In this document: positions 28,487 to 36,848 of the stretch, piece by piece | How positions within the stretch are numbered: the first letter of the stretch is position 1 | How the letters are laid out: each line of letters begins with the position of its first letter | Assembly (NCBI RefSeq): GCF_008477545.1 | Contig: NZ_VORA01000001.1 | Location: forward strand, 62,001-126,000 | Length of the DNA: 64,000 nucleotides | Origin: Roseibium aestuarii | Lineage (GTDB): Bacteria; Pseudomonadota; Alphaproteobacteria; Rhizobiales; Stappiaceae | Reading direction: 5' to 3' | Made by a program: the position numbers and the translations under genes | Notes under the pieces: model-generated | What the model saw: only the letters and a program-made list of their open reading frames with translations | Told to the model about the DNA's origin: nothing | The model's database searches: none

Positions 28487-29334
28487 CCCTTGGTGGCTCC
28501 GAGTGTCAGCCCGGCAATGAAATGCCGCTGCATGAGGAAGAACATGAGGACCGGCGGCAGGGCGGCGATGATCGATCCGGCGGAAACCAGATGCCAGGCC
28601 GCGACCCACTGGCCGTTGAGGGAATAGAGACCGGCGGTCACCGGCATGGCGTGCTGCCCCTGAACCAGAACCGTGGCCCAGAAATAGTCGTTCCAGATGA
28701 AGGTGAAGACGAGCACGGAGAGTGCTGCGATCGCCGGCCGCATGAGGGGGAGAACGATGCGGCTGAAGATCTTCCATTCGCTGACGCCTTCCACCCGCGC
28801 GGCCTCGATCAGGGCAAAGGGAAGGCCCTTGATGAAGTTGCGCATGAAGAGCGTGCAGAAGCCGGTCTGGAAGGCGACGTGGAAGAGAACGAGCCCAATC
28901 GTCGTGTCATAGAGCCCCGCCTTCAGGGTCATGTCGCGCACCGGCACCATGAGGATCTGGAAGGGAATGAAATTGCCCGCCACGAACATGAAGAACAGCA
29001 GCAGGTTGGCGCGGAAGTTGTAGACCGCCAGGGCAAAGCCGGTCAGGCAGGACAGCGCCACCGCTCCGATCACGGTCGGGATCGTCACCTTGAAGGAGTT
29101 GAGGATGTACCAGCCGATGGGCGAGTTGGCGAAGACGGCGCTGTAGTTCTCGACGCCGGCGAAGCCTGAAGGAATGCCGAAATAGTTGCCGGCCGCCAGG
29201 TCGCCCGCAGGGCGCACGGAAGTGATCGCGACGCCGATCAGCGGCAGCAGCCACGCGATGAGCGCGACGGGCAGCAGCAGCTTGTAGCCGATGCGGACCC
29301 AGGGAGCGGATTTCTGGATGGGGGTCGGGAACAT
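28483..29334 (-). CDS. Carbohydrate ABC permease (MalG type)
   Basis: 283 residues from the ATG at 29334, which shares one base with the upstream permease stop. Six membrane helices are predicted. The EAA loop reads EAARVEGVSEWKIFSRIVLPLMRPA, where the MalG-type permease meets the ATPase. It forms the heterodimeric sugar channel with the 29334-30242 protein. Confidence 0.93.
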   Translation of the reverse strand: MFPTPIQKSAPWVRIGYKLLLPVALIAWLLPLIGVAITSVRPAGDLAAGNYFGIPSGFAGVENYSAVFANSPIGWYILNSFKVTIPTVIGAVALSCLTGFALAVYNFRANLLLFFMFVAGNFIPFQILMVPVRDMTLKAGLYDTTIGLVLFHVAFQTGFCTLFMRNFIKGLPFALIEAARVEGVSEWKIFSRIVLPLMRPAIAALSVLVFTFIWNDYFWATVLVQGQHAMPVTAGLYSLNGQWVAAWHLVSAGSIIAALPPVLMFFLMQRHFIAGLTLGATKG

Positions 29335-30242
29335 CAGCCGTTCCTTTCCTGCGACAGCATGCGCACGATGAAGACGGTGATGAAGACCATCATGATGAGG
29401 AAGAGCACCACGGCAATCGCCGCGCCATAGCCCATGCGGAAGCCGTATTCGGACAGCGCCTGCTCGTACATGAAGTAGGAGAGCACCTGGCTGGAGCCAT
29501 AGGGCCCGCCGGCGGTCATGATCGACACCAGATCGAAGGACCTGAGCGACCCGATCACGGTCACCACCAGCGCGATGAAGGAGGCCGGCGCCAGCTGGGG
29601 AAGGATCACGTGCCACAGCAGCTTCAGCCCCTTGGCCCCGTCCATGCGCGCGGCTTCCACCTGCTCCGGATTGATGTTGTTGAGCCCTGTCAGATACAGG
29701 ATCATGCAATAGGCGGTCTGGGGCCAGAGGCCGGCAACGATGATGCCATAGGTCACGAAGCGCTCATCGGCGAGGATGGCGACCTGCTCGCCCGTCAGCC
29801 ACTCGATCAGCGCCGAGAACAGGCCGAAGTCGGGCGCATAGAACCAGGTGAACATCAGGCCGACGACGACCTGGCTGATCACGAAGGGAAAGAAGAACAG
29901 GGACTTGTAGAGGCGGATGCCGAAGACGGTCTGGTTCAGGAAGAGCGCGACCGCCAGTCCCCCCGGAATGGCCAGAAGATAGAGCAGCAGCCACAGAACG
30001 TTGTTCTTGAGCGACACATAGAACGTATCGTCATCCAGCAGCTCGACATAGTTTTCGATCCCGATCCAGACCTTTTCGCCCAGTCCGTCCCAGTCGTGGA
30101 AACTGATCCAGACCGACTGGACGATCGGAATGAGCACATAAAGCAGAAACATCACCAGACCCGGCGCCAGGAAGAGCCAGGGGGTCAGGCTGCGCTTGTG
30201 CCGGGACCAGAAGGTCTGCGGCCGGGCAGGGGCGAGGGGCAC
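29334..30242 (-). CDS. Carbohydrate ABC permease (MalF type)
   Basis: 302 residues from a GTG at 30242, chosen because AGGA lies eight bases upstream and because the upstream frame is a low-complexity, unlikely extension. Six helices begin TPWLFLAPGLVMFLLYVLIP. The EAA loop is EAARMDGAKGLKLLWHVILPQL. It pairs with the MalG-type permease. A 150-base gap with a large hairpin separates it from the binding-protein gene. Confidence 0.92.
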   Translation of the reverse strand: MPLAPARPQTFWSRHKRSLTPWLFLAPGLVMFLLYVLIPIVQSVWISFHDWDGLGEKVWIGIENYVELLDDDTFYVSLKNNVLWLLLYLLAIPGGLAVALFLNQTVFGIRLYKSLFFFPFVISQVVVGLMFTWFYAPDFGLFSALIEWLTGEQVAILADERFVTYGIIVAGLWPQTAYCMILYLTGLNNINPEQVEAARMDGAKGLKLLWHVILPQLAPASFIALVVTVIGSLRSFDLVSIMTAGGPYGSSQVLSYFMYEQALSEYGFRMGYGAAIAVVLFLIMMVFITVFIVRMLSQERNG

Positions 30243-30329
30243 GAGTGTCGTCCTGAAGTCCGTGTCCGTTCCGCCCGGGCCATGAGGACAGGAGCGGGCG
30301 GGGCGGTAAAAGGATAAGCGGTGACGGGA

Positions 30330-30390
30330 GCGCCGAAGCCACGGGTGCCCGTCCCCCTTGGGCGGGGCGGGCACCCGGCGCTTTCGGCGC
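30330..30390 (-). terminator. Large nested hairpin between sugar-binding protein and permease genes
   Basis: Two nested inverted repeats are present: outer GCGCCGAA / TTCGGCGC (30330-30337, 30383-30390) and inner CGGGTGCCCG / CGGGCACCCG (30342-30351, 30368-30377). Such structures in ABC sugar operons usually protect or truncate mRNA so that binding protein is made in excess over the membrane parts. It begins three bases from the binding-protein stop. Confidence 0.7.
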
Positions 30391-30392
30391 GG

Positions 30393-31625
30393 TTACTTGT
30401 AGGCGCGCTCGCGGACCTTATCGAGGCGGGCCAGGATGTCGTCGACCTTGTCTGGCTTCACCATGAACTCCTGGAAGCCTTCCATGCCGGCCTTGGCCAT
30501 CGCGGCCGGGGCGTCCCGGTCATAGAACTGCGCCAGGGCATAGGCGTTGGACAGCATCTTGAAGCCCGCATCGAGGAAGGGGTCTTCCGGGGTTTCCGAC
30601 TTGCTGTTCACCGGCAGCTGGCCAAGGGTCTTGTTCATCTTGGACTGGGCTTCGGGCGAGGCGAGATAGGCGAGGAAGACCTTGGCGTCCTCCTTGTTCT
30701 TCGCGCCGGACGGAATGTGGAACGTGTCCGTCGGGGCTTCTTCCGCCATCGGCAGATCCGGGTTGATCTGCGGGAACTGCAGGAAGCCGATCTGGTCTTC
30801 CTTCAGGCCGCCGTCCTTCATGGCGGCAACCGCGAAGTTGCCCATCAGATACATGGCGGCCTTGCCCTGCACCAGGTGCGGGATGGCGTCCTGCCAGTCG
30901 ATGGCCGCATGGTTCTCGACGAAATAGCCGGGCTCCACCAGCTCGGCCCACTTCTCGAACACGGCCTTCACCCGCGGGTCGGTGTAGGGCACCTTGCCGG
31001 AGGTCAGGTCCATGTGGAACTCGTAGCCGTTGACCCGCAGGTCGAGATAGTCGAACCAGCCGCCGGTCGGCCACAGGGCCTTGGTGCCGATGGTGAAGGG
31101 CGAGATTCCGGCTTCCTTCAGCTTGGCGCAGGCGGCCAGCAGCTCGTCCCAGGTCTTCGGCGGGGTGATGCCCTGTTCGGCGAAGATGTCCTTTCGGTAG
31201 TAGATGCCCCACTGATAGTAGGTATAGGGCACGCCCCACTTCTTGCCGTCGATGGTCATGGAGGCGGCGGCCGACTTCAGTTCGTCGTTCAGGCCGTTCG
31301 CCTCCCAGACGTCGCTCACGTCCTCGAACAGGCCTGCCTTGACGAAGGGCTCCATGCGGTTGCCCGCATACCAGGCGGCCACGTCCGGCGCGTCGGCGGT
31401 CAGGAAGTTGCGGATCGCGGACTTGTAGCCCTCATGGTCGAAGTTGTTCCACTTCACCGTGATGTCCGGATGCTTGGCCTGAAAATCGGCGATCAGTTCT
31501 TCCATCGCCTGCCTCGGCGCCGGATCGGACTGGTCGGAATTGAGAATGATCTCGCCGGCAAAGGCGGAAGACGACAGCAGGGCAGCAGACAGGGACAGGC
31601 CTGCCAGGCTCTTCAAGAAACGCAT
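30393..31625 (-). CDS. Sugar ABC transporter substrate-binding protein
   Basis: 410 residues with signal peptide MRFLKSLAGLSLSAALLSSSAFAGE. Family-1 extracellular binding protein features include FQAKHPDITVKWNNFDHEGYKSAI near the N-terminus and AAMYLMGNFAVAAM in the hinge region. It is the first gene of the leftward galactoside operon. Given the GH36 and GH42 enzymes downstream, the ligand is probably a galactoside such as melibiose or raffinose (inference). Confidence 0.93.
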   Translation of the reverse strand: MRFLKSLAGLSLSAALLSSSAFAGEIILNSDQSDPAPRQAMEELIADFQAKHPDITVKWNNFDHEGYKSAIRNFLTADAPDVAAWYAGNRMEPFVKAGLFEDVSDVWEANGLNDELKSAAASMTIDGKKWGVPYTYYQWGIYYRKDIFAEQGITPPKTWDELLAACAKLKEAGISPFTIGTKALWPTGGWFDYLDLRVNGYEFHMDLTSGKVPYTDPRVKAVFEKWAELVEPGYFVENHAAIDWQDAIPHLVQGKAAMYLMGNFAVAAMKDGGLKEDQIGFLQFPQINPDLPMAEEAPTDTFHIPSGAKNKEDAKVFLAYLASPEAQSKMNKTLGQLPVNSKSETPEDPFLDAGFKMLSNAYALAQFYDRDAPAAMAKAGMEGFQEFMVKPDKVDDILARLDKVRERAYK

Positions 31626-31779
31626 GATTTCCTCCCGATGACCACTTGTCAGTCATGTTGTGGGCCCGGCCGGGATCCGTCTCCTCTTGGGATCCCTCGC
31701 TGGGCATGGTCTTGATTTTCGGGAAAATCCTCGTAGCTTCTACCCATATTTCTCAGAACCATTCCGGGATCCTAAGATC
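31626..31779. promoter_or_regulatory. Divergent control region of the galactoside operon and its AraC regulator
   Basis: A perfect palindrome GATTTTC-GG-GAAAATC lies at 31714-31729, about midway between the two divergent genes. It is the only AT-rich symmetric element in the gap and a plausible regulator site. AraC proteins more often bind direct repeats, so the assignment is uncertain. Confidence 0.5.
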
Positions 31780-32736
31780 GTGAGTGCGCCTGCCATCCAG
31801 CCGAGGGATGAATCGGTTCCGGTGCATCCGGAGCTGAACCCGCGCCACCCGATGGTGATCTTCGACGATCACCGCTTCTGCGCCGGCATGGCGCTGGACG
31901 TTCAGCGGATGCCCGGACCGCACATGCACAGCCAGATCGAGCTGAACTTTCTGCTCGAGGGGCGCATGACCTACTGGTTCGACGGGCGCGAACTCACCCT
32001 GGATGCGGGCCGGCTCTGCCTGTTCTGGGGCATGATCCCCCATCAGGTGATCGATGTGGATCCGGGCACCCGCTTTGCCTGTTTCTATGTGCCCATGTCG
32101 GTCTTCCTCGGGCTGGCCAACCTCGGCGAGTTGCGCGATGCGGTCTTCCGCGGCGCCATGGTCGAGGCCCGCGAGATCCGCAGCTATGACCGCGACATCT
32201 TCCTGCGCTGGCGGGAGGAGTTGCTGTCCGGCGACGAGGGACTGGCGGAAATCGTCCGCAACGAGCTCACCGCCCGTCTTCTGCGCATCTCGCGCGATGG
32301 CTGGCGCGACCTGCGCGAGGAGGGCTCGGCCATCGCCAGCCTGAGTGCCACCGACACCGAGCGTGCCCGCCATGTGGAAGGCATGCTGCGCTTCATCACG
32401 GAGCACGCGGTCGAAGATATCGGTGTGGCCGATGTGGCGCGGGACCGGGGGCTGCACCCCAACTATGCCATGACCCTGTTCAAGAAGGCGGTGGGGCACA
32501 CCATCAACCAGGCGATCTCCCGCAACCGCCTGGATACGGCCCAGTCCCTGCTCATTTCCACCAATCTGCCGATTGTGGACGTTGCCTTCGAATCCGGCTT
32601 CGGATCGGTCTCCCGCTTCTACGAGGCCTTTGCCCAGCGGTTCTCCGACAAGCCCACCGCCTTCCGCAAGCGCATGCGCGAAAAGGCCCGCTCCCACGCC
32701 CTCGCCGCCGGCTGGAACGTCAGCACGCCGGGTTGA
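31780..32736 (+). CDS. AraC-family transcriptional regulator
   Basis: 318 residues if started at the GTG at 31780; the in-frame region back to 31660 looks non-coding, and the true start is uncertain. An N-terminal cupin sensor domain (GPHMHSQIELNFLLEGRMTYWFDG) precedes a C-terminal double HTH (IGVADVARDRGLHPNYAMTLFKKAVG and VDVAFESGFGSVSRFYEAFAQRF). It is divergent from the galactoside operon and most likely activates it in response to a galactoside. Confidence 0.9.
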   Translation: MSAPAIQPRDESVPVHPELNPRHPMVIFDDHRFCAGMALDVQRMPGPHMHSQIELNFLLEGRMTYWFDGRELTLDAGRLCLFWGMIPHQVIDVDPGTRFACFYVPMSVFLGLANLGELRDAVFRGAMVEAREIRSYDRDIFLRWREELLSGDEGLAEIVRNELTARLLRISRDGWRDLREEGSAIASLSATDTERARHVEGMLRFITEHAVEDIGVADVARDRGLHPNYAMTLFKKAVGHTINQAISRNRLDTAQSLLISTNLPIVDVAFESGFGSVSRFYEAFAQRFSDKPTAFRKRMREKARSHALAAGWNVSTPG

Positions 32737-32744
32737 GGCGGCAG

Positions 32745-33671
32745 TCACCCCGTTTGGGTGGGCGCGTCTGCGGCCGAAAGGAAGGCCTGAAGCCGGGGAA
32801 CCATGAAGTCGAGGAACACTCGCACCCGATGAGGCAGCCGTTGGCCGCCAAGATAGAGCGCGTGGACGTCTTCCGTGTTCCCTTCCACCGCCCGGGGAAG
32901 GACCTCCACCAGGCGTCCGGAGCGCAGGTCCTCGCGCACATGGAATTCTCCGATGCAGGCAATACCGACCCCGGCAACCGCCATGCGCCGCACCGTCTCG
33001 CCGTTGTTGGCGAGCAGCGATCCGGAGATGCCCCGGTCGATCACCCTGCCGCTGTCATGCAGGGGCCAGGTGGGGATGGACCGGCGGAAGTTGAACCCGA
33101 GACAGTCGTGCTGCGCCAGATCCTCGATGGTCAACGGGGTGCCGCGCCGTGCGAGATACTCTGGCGCGGCCACGATCTTGCGCGGTGCCGTTCCAAGCTT
33201 GCGGGCCATGAGCGTGGAGTTCACAAGGGCACCCACGCGGAAGGCGACGTCCGTGTGATCGAGCAGAAGATCAACGATCTCGTCGGAGATCGACAGATCC
33301 ACCACGACCGAGGGATAGGCCTTCCAGAACTGCGGCAGCAGCGGTTCGACGGCCACCATCCCGAACCCGACCGAGGCGCTGACCCGAATGGTGCCCGTGA
33401 CCCGCGCCGCGCCCTGCGCCAGCTCCCGCTCGACCGCATCGAGATCTGACAGAAGCCCCTGGCTGCGCTCATAATAGATGCGGCCCTCCTCCGTCAGGGC
33501 CAGATGTCTCGTGGAGCGCCGCAGGAGCTGCACGCCGAGGCGCGTCTCGATCCGGCCCACCAGTTTCGAGACGGTGGAGGACGCCATGCGCAGGTGTCGC
33601 GCTGCCTCCGAAAAGCTGCCCAGCTCCACCACCCGCAGGAAGACCTGCATTTCTCCGATGCGATTGTCCAT
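32745..33671 (-). CDS. LysR-family transcriptional regulator
   Basis: 308 residues. The N-terminal wHTH reads MQVFLRVVELGSFSEAARHLRMASSTVSKLVGRIETRLGVQLLRRSTR, and a periplasmic-binding-like effector domain follows. This subgroup (CrgA/AaeR-like) often controls an adjacent transporter. It is divergent from the MFS gene at 33923, with paired GTGAATTC-type half-sites between them. Confidence 0.93.
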   Translation of the reverse strand: MDNRIGEMQVFLRVVELGSFSEAARHLRMASSTVSKLVGRIETRLGVQLLRRSTRHLALTEEGRIYYERSQGLLSDLDAVERELAQGAARVTGTIRVSASVGFGMVAVEPLLPQFWKAYPSVVVDLSISDEIVDLLLDHTDVAFRVGALVNSTLMARKLGTAPRKIVAAPEYLARRGTPLTIEDLAQHDCLGFNFRRSIPTWPLHDSGRVIDRGISGSLLANNGETVRRMAVAGVGIACIGEFHVREDLRSGRLVEVLPRAVEGNTEDVHALYLGGQRLPHRVRVFLDFMVPRLQAFLSAADAPTQTG

Positions 33672-33922
33672 GAGAGGCAGGATAGGTGAACTGAATTCAC
33701 AAGTGAAGCGGCTCCACAGGGCATTCTCGTGCCGCCGCAGGTCGATTATCTGAGCTTTTGTGAATTCCAGTCCGGATATCCGGCAAGGCTCCTCGTTCTC
33801 AAATCCCCATCACCACGCCTCGGTTCGGCAGGCCTGCAGACAATCGCGCTGCGCCGCCGCCACGGATCATCGCCTCTCCCGGCGCCCGTGTGGAGCGCGT
33901 GACAAAAACAAGGAAAGACCCG
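33672..33922. promoter_or_regulatory. LysR/MFS divergent region with inverted half-sites
   Basis: A perfect 10-base inverted pair, GAATTCACAA (33693-33702) and TTGTGAATTC (33758-33767), is spaced 55 bases apart. The left copy sits inside GTGAA-CTGAA-TTCAC (33686-33700). Two separated sites of related sequence are typical of LysR recognition and activation sites. No gene is visible in this gap. The AAGGAAAG ribosome site at about 33910 supports the MFS start. Confidence 0.5.
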
Positions 33923-35101
33923 ATGAAACCAGACACCTCATTCTGGCCCCTGATGGCGCTGGCCATTGGCGCCTTCGGCATTGGCGTGACCGAATTTTCG
34001 CCCATGGGCATGCTTCCGGTCATCGCGGACGGTGTCGGGGTCTCGATCCCCGCTGCAGGGCTTCTGGTCAGCGGCTATGCCCTCGGGGTCATGGTCGGGG
34101 CTCCCCTCATGACCCTGTTCTTTGCCCGGTTCGGCAAGCGGACCGCGCTCATCGCCCTCATGTCCATCTTCACCCTCGGCAACCTCCTCTCCGCCCTCTC
34201 GCCCGACTACTGGACGCTTCTGGCTTCGCGGGTCGTCACCAGCCTGAACCACGGGGCGTTCTTCGGCCTGGGTGCTGTGGTCGCCTCCGGTGTGGTTGCG
34301 CCGGACAAGCGGGCGAGTGCGGTCGCGACCATGTTCATGGGCCTGACACTTGCCAATGTGGGCGGGGTTCCCCTCGCGACCTGGGTCGGGCAGCAGATCG
34401 GCTGGCGCGCCGCCTTCTGTGGCACCGCAGGCCTTGGCGTCGTTGCGATGATCGCCCTTGCTCTCGCCCTGCCGAGGGGTGGCGCGGGACAGGCGCCCGA
34501 TCTGCGCAAGGAGCTGAAGGTCCTGACCCGCGGCCCGGTGGTGGCAGCCCTCTTCACCACGGTTCTGGGCTCCAGTGCCATGTTCGCGCTCTATACCTAT
34601 CTCTCGCCGGTCCTGCAGACCCTTGCCGGCGCCTCCCCGGAAGGAGTGTCGATCGCGCTCGTGGTGATCGGCCTCGGCTTCACGGTCGGCAACTGGCTGG
34701 GCGGACGGGTCGCCGACTGGTCTCTCGATGGCGCGACGGCCCTGTTCCTGACAGCGCTCAGCGCGATCATGCTGGGCCTGCCCCTGGTTCTCGGGTCGCT
34801 TGTCCCTGCCATTACCCTGCTGTTCTTCTGGGGCGCGGCCGCCTTCGCCATCGTCCCGCCGGTGCAGATGCGGGTCATGAAGGCTGCCGCCGAAGCGCCG
34901 GGACTGGCCTCGTCGATCAACATCGGCGCGTTCAATCTGGGCAATGCCATCGGCGCGGCGCTGGGCGGTGCGGTCATCAGTGCAGGGCTGGGTTACGGGG
35001 CCGTGCCCGCAGCCGGAGCGCTGACTGCAGCGGCAGCACTTGGTCTGCTGGTGCTCGGTCGCCGCAAGTCCGCTGCCGCACAGCGTCTGTGTGACGCCTG
35101 A
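33923..35101 (+). CDS. MFS transporter (DHA1, sugar/drug efflux AraJ-like)
   Basis: 392 residues from the ATG at 33923, preceded by AAGGAAAG; a GTG at 33890 is an alternative. Twelve membrane helices are predicted, with GAFGIGVTEFSPMGMLPVIADGVGVS and the motif-A-like loop ARFGKRTALI. The first helix pattern is typical of the AraJ/YdhP arabinose or purine-type efflux group. It is probably controlled by the divergent LysR. The substrate is unknown. Confidence 0.92.
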   Translation: MKPDTSFWPLMALAIGAFGIGVTEFSPMGMLPVIADGVGVSIPAAGLLVSGYALGVMVGAPLMTLFFARFGKRTALIALMSIFTLGNLLSALSPDYWTLLASRVVTSLNHGAFFGLGAVVASGVVAPDKRASAVATMFMGLTLANVGGVPLATWVGQQIGWRAAFCGTAGLGVVAMIALALALPRGGAGQAPDLRKELKVLTRGPVVAALFTTVLGSSAMFALYTYLSPVLQTLAGASPEGVSIALVVIGLGFTVGNWLGGRVADWSLDGATALFLTALSAIMLGLPLVLGSLVPAITLLFFWGAAAFAIVPPVQMRVMKAAAEAPGLASSINIGAFNLGNAIGAALGGAVISAGLGYGAVPAAGALTAAAALGLLVLGRRKSAAAQRLCDA

Positions 35102-35148
35102 TCCGGCGTTCCAAGCGGCCGCGGCAGATCCTGAAAACGCATGCAGAA

Positions 35149-35176
35149 AGGGGCGGCGCCTTCCGGTGCCGCCCCT
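35149..35176. terminator. GC-rich hairpin between MFS and ribokinase genes
   Basis: 12-base inverted repeat AGGGGCGGCGCC / GGTGCCGCCCCT with one G-T wobble and a TTCC tetraloop, between two convergent genes. No T-run follows. The remaining 35102-35266 sequence shows no gene. Confidence 0.7.
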
Positions 35177-35266
35177 CGTGTGACGTCGGTGAAATGAGCA
35201 TGACGTGCACGGTCTGGGCTGTTCGCCGACGTGGACGCTTGAACGCGCCCGCCAGCAGCGGCCACG

Positions 35267-36148
35267 TCAGATGTGAGGAGGCCGACCTTTCAGGAAGGAT
35301 TCGACGTCTTGCCGAGAGGGAATGGCGGTTGCCGCGCCCTTGAGTGTGACCTTGAGGGCGGCTGCGGCGTTGGCGTAGTGGAGTGACTGCCTCACGTCGT
35401 CTCCGCCGTCGAGGCAGGCGAGGAAGGTCCCCAGGAAGGTGTCTCCGGCAGCGGTCGTATCCACCGCCGTCACAGTCAGGGCCTCGACTGCAATGCTTTG
35501 CGTGTGATCCACGTAGCGCGCGCCTCTTGCACCGGACGTCACCAGAAGCGCTGGCAGCGTGATCGGCTGGTCTCCGCACGCAGCTTGCAGCTGGGCATGC
35601 TCGACTTCGTTGAGCGCCAGAAGGTCGATCAGCGGCAGCAGCGGCAGGACGGAGCTGGCCTCGAAGGGCGCTGCTGCAAAGGCCACCTTCATTCCGTGCG
35701 CACGGGCCAGCCGGGCGGCTTCCGCGATGCCATTCGTCTCGTTCTGGAAGAGCAGCCAGTCATAGGCTGCCATGGTCGCAATCGCTGCGGAAATCTCCGA
35801 GGTCGTGAGCGTCGCGTTTGCACCTTGGGAGAGAACGATGGAATTTTCTCCGTCCTCGCCGACCATCACGAAGGCCTGACCCGTCTGAACGTTTTTGCGC
35901 AAATGAACGTGACCGGTATCGACCTTGGCGGACTGGAGGAAGTCCGTCAGCCAGCCGTCGCCATGGCCGATCGCCCCGAGATGAACGACGGATCCACCGG
36001 TTCGGGCAATCGCGACGGACTGATTTGCCCCTTTGCCCCCTAGACCGATCTGCTCCGAGAGCGCCGTCACGGTCTCGCCGGGCAAGGGCAATGACTTGAG
36101 GTGATAGGCTCGATCGACATTGATAGAGCCGAGGTTCAGGATTGCCAT
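35267..36148 (-). CDS. PfkB-family carbohydrate kinase (ribokinase-like)
   Basis: 293 residues. The N-terminal signature GLGGKGANQSVAIARTGG matches the PfkB/ribokinase group. The C-terminal signature DTTAAGDTFLGTFLACLDGG contains the catalytic Asp and anion hole GAGD-like AAGD. It would phosphorylate ribose or a related sugar or nucleoside in the cytoplasm. No ribose ABC genes are adjacent; the nearest neighbour is a truncated LacI gene on the other strand, so the gene looks like a remnant of a larger sugar locus. Confidence 0.88.
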   Translation of the reverse strand: MAILNLGSINVDRAYHLKSLPLPGETVTALSEQIGLGGKGANQSVAIARTGGSVVHLGAIGHGDGWLTDFLQSAKVDTGHVHLRKNVQTGQAFVMVGEDGENSIVLSQGANATLTTSEISAAIATMAAYDWLLFQNETNGIAEAARLARAHGMKVAFAAAPFEASSVLPLLPLIDLLALNEVEHAQLQAACGDQPITLPALLVTSGARGARYVDHTQSIAVEALTVTAVDTTAAGDTFLGTFLACLDGGDDVRQSLHYANAAAALKVTLKGAATAIPSRQDVESFLKGRPPHI

Positions 36149-36284
36149 TCACTCGTTTCCCGAGACGCTTGCGTGTGGAGCTTGAGCCTGTAGCACGACA
36201 ACTGGCGCGCCGTCGCGACAGCAGAGGCCGCAAGGATCTTTACGCCCGCCTCCCGAACCTCCGCAGACCCAGCTTACAGCCGGA

Positions 36285-36780
36285 TGCCGTCGCATTGCCT
36301 TCATTTCCGGCGAGCGCTGGATGGAGGCCTCAAGCCAGCGCATGGAAGGGTTCGAGCGGGCCATGATCGCTGCGGGCCTGCCGATCCATCCGGAACTGGT
36401 GGTGGAAGGCAATTTCCTGCCCTCGGGTGGCCGCACCGCGACCTTCGAGCTGATGAGTCGGGAGGCGCCGCCGGACGCGATCTTCTGTGCCAACGATCTG
36501 ACGGCCGTCGGCTGTTATGAGGCGTTGAAGGAGCTCGGCCTGCGGGTTGGCAGGGATGTGGCGGTGATGGGCTATGACGACCAGGAAACCGCCCAGCAGC
36601 TCTACCCGCCCCTGTCCACCGTGCTTCTGCCGCACCGGGAAATGGGGCAATGGGCCGTCGACGCCCTGCTCAGCCCCGAACCGCTGACCGCGGAGGAAGT
36701 CCGCCAGCCCTGTCCGCTGGTGCTGCGGGACTCCCACCTGCGCGGCGGAGCGCTACATCTGGTGGAGGCCAGGCCGGACC
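36285..36780 (+). pseudogene. LacI-family regulator, C-terminal remnant
   Basis: The frame reads like the second half of a LacI effector domain: RRIAFISGERWMEASSQRM, then DAIFCANDLTAVGCYEALKELG, VMGYDDQETAQQLYPPLSTV, and CPLVLRDSHL. The DNA-binding HTH and first half of the sensor domain (about 160-170 residues) are missing; upstream in-frame sequence back to a stop at 36183 is unrelated low-complexity. The frame then runs on, without a natural end, antisense through the acyl-CoA ligase gene. It is most simply a deletion remnant, presumably once controlling the ribokinase-linked locus. Confidence 0.75.
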
Positions 36781-36848
36781 GGACAATGCCTGGTCCGACC
36801 AGCGTTTCACTGGAGGTGGAGTGCCGCGCCACCCGCACGTCCGATTGG

